Source: Rhodospirillaceae bacterium (GTDB lineage: Bacteria > Pseudomonadota > Alphaproteobacteria > Rhodospirillales > Casp-alpha2). Taken from it: a DNA stretch of 64,000 bases. A program made the position numbers and the translations under genes. The DNA lies in NCBI GenBank assembly GCA_018665815.1, contig JABJBP010000009.1:34181-98180 (forward strand), read 5' to 3'. This document shows, piece after piece, positions 63,305 through 64,000 of the stretch (positions are counted from its first letter, which is position 1; every line of letters begins with the position of its first letter). The notes below the pieces were generated by a model. That model was not told where the DNA came from and did not search any database. It saw only the letters and a list, made by a program, of their open reading frames with translations.

Positions 63305-64000
63305 ATGCGTTGATCGACCTTGGCCTTAGCCGCTGCCGTTACCGTTACCGTTTCACAATTCGCCGTCACGGAACCGGCTGCCGCCCAGTCGCCCGCCTGC
63401 ATCAAGGTATTGGCCGCCGTATCGAACCACCTCAAGATCAACCCCACCTTCGCAAAGGGAAAATTGGCCGGCGCGTGCAAAATCTCCCGGGACGTGACTT
63501 GGGACGCAACACGGGGATATCTCAATAGCTACGTCGCGTTAGCCAAGGTACACACGAAACCGTCCCCGCCCTGGGCCAGGGAATGTCCGAAAATGGTATT
63601 CGCGTCGCTGAAAGCCCTCAAGGTCGCACCGGCGATCGCGGACCCAAAGAACGCGACAGGACTATGCACCGCGGCAAAAGGAAAACCCACCCTGGCCATG
63701 GCCAACGGTCTTTACCAGGTCTTGCTGAACAGTCCACACGGGTGCCGGTCAATCGTTCAGAATGTCTCCGGCCAACTTAAGGTCAATCCGAAGATCGGCA
63801 CCAAGGCGAAGGTCGATGGCGCATGCAAGGCGCGCGCGAATAACTCCGGACAGGCATCACGGGAATATTTGAAAAAGTATGTCATCGTCTCGAAGCTCCG
63901 GCTGCAACGACCGCCAACTTGGGCCAAGAACTGCTCAACGATGGTCATGTCGGCGCTGAAAACATTGCGCATTGACCCAGCCGTGGCAACGACGACTGCC
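63305..64000 (+). pseudogene. Secreted cysteine-module repeat protein with TGA at codon 3 (partial, right edge)
   Basis: A GAGGAG ribosome binding site is followed by ATG CGT TGA, then by a frame open to the window end (229 codons). After the TGA comes a signal-peptide-like run (STLALAAAVTVTVSQF, ending AAAQ). The mature part is built of modules that start and end with Cys about 26-27 residues apart: C32-C58, C94-C121, C147-C174 and one beginning at C210. Each has the core LK(V/I)xP. Between modules lies a segment with YL..YV and W-A (repeated at about 115 residues). I recognise no family. If codon 3 is truly TGA the gene is off, unless a TTG at 63317 is used. A sequence error at codon 3 is also possible. 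Confidence 0.7.

Noticed and set aside
60433..63313. Recoding of TAG or TGA as amino acids, to explain the in-frame stops
   Set aside because: Both codons end many intact genes here (gltB and the EIIA gene end in TAG; gltD and recR end in TGA), and the odd tRNA has anticodon UAU, which would read neither.
1..64000. CRISPR array, prophage, restriction or toxin-antitoxin defence system
   Set aside because: No regularly spaced repeats, phage structural genes, cas genes, methylase-nuclease pairs or toxin-antitoxin pairs were found on either strand.

Overview
The window looks like a chromosomal segment of a free-living, GC-rich alphaproteobacterium, probably a Rhodospirillales-like lineage. The evidence is the cluster ChvI/ChvG, short HprK, RapZ, EIIA-Man, HPr and EI close to pckA, the small SRP RNA directly upstream of dnaX, a CycM-like membrane cytochrome c, a YejABEF importer, TRAP transport and the gene families throughout. 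No prophage, CRISPR array, rRNA operon or complete insertion sequence was seen. Species-level assignment is not possible from the sequence alone.

Layout. 1-2.2 kb: the start of a TauD-like dioxygenase running off the left edge, a small secreted protein, a Flp-type pilin and a DUF4139 gene broken by an 8-bp tandem repeat. 2.2-10.9 kb: DNA maintenance genes (rmuC, an AlkD-like HEAT protein, recR, ybaB, a PolB-like exonuclease, dnaX, SRP RNA) with an FkbM methyltransferase, an orphan receiver protein and a YnfA-family protein. 11-16.8 kb: nudC, a 280-bp imperfect palindrome, dinB, pheA, kdsB, cytochrome c, hisN. 16.9-24.7 kb: yejABEF, a GhrA-type reductase and a frameshifted M20 peptidase. 24.9-26.5 kb: a small membrane protein, a GIY-YIG gene enclosed by perfect 35-bp inverted repeats, and uppP. 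26.7-36.3 kb: gltB-gltD-GST, a secreted protein, a CBS protein and an amidase. 36.3-37.3 kb: dispersed repeat relics and an unusual tRNA-like gene. 37.3-43.2 kb: MaoC hydratase, TRAP transporter, IclR regulator and class III CoA-transferase. 43.3-47.7 kb: an EAL-like protein, a PuuD-like hydrolase, a beta-hydroxyacid dehydrogenase, a DUF423 protein, a voltage-gated K+ channel and a Fur-box-associated unknown. 47.8-51.6 kb: pckA, a HugZ-like protein, cbtBA under a cobalamin riboswitch. 51.7-57.9 kb: the envelope-stress and regulatory PTS cluster. 57.9-64 kb: a cyclic-nucleotide-binding/TPR protein, a multiply broken TPR-glycosyltransferase, arsC, an MscS remnant, recX and a secreted cysteine-module repeat protein cut by the right edge.

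How the genes work together. GltBD supplies glutamate. HprK, EIIA-Man, HPr and EI form a phosphorelay without a visible sugar permease, linked to ChvGI. The TRAP, IclR, CoA-transferase and MaoC genes suggest uptake and CoA-dependent catabolism of an organic acid. CbtAB imports cobalt under B12 control. RecR, RmuC, DinB, RecX and the AlkD-like protein form a DNA-repair background.

A striking property is the number of damaged reading frames: the DUF4139 gene, the M20 peptidase, the TPR-glycosyltransferase, the MscS remnant and the cysteine-module protein. The items most worth a second look are the cysteine-module repeat protein at the right edge, the 92-nt class-II-like tRNA with a UAU anticodon, and the GIY-YIG gene between perfect inverted repeats.
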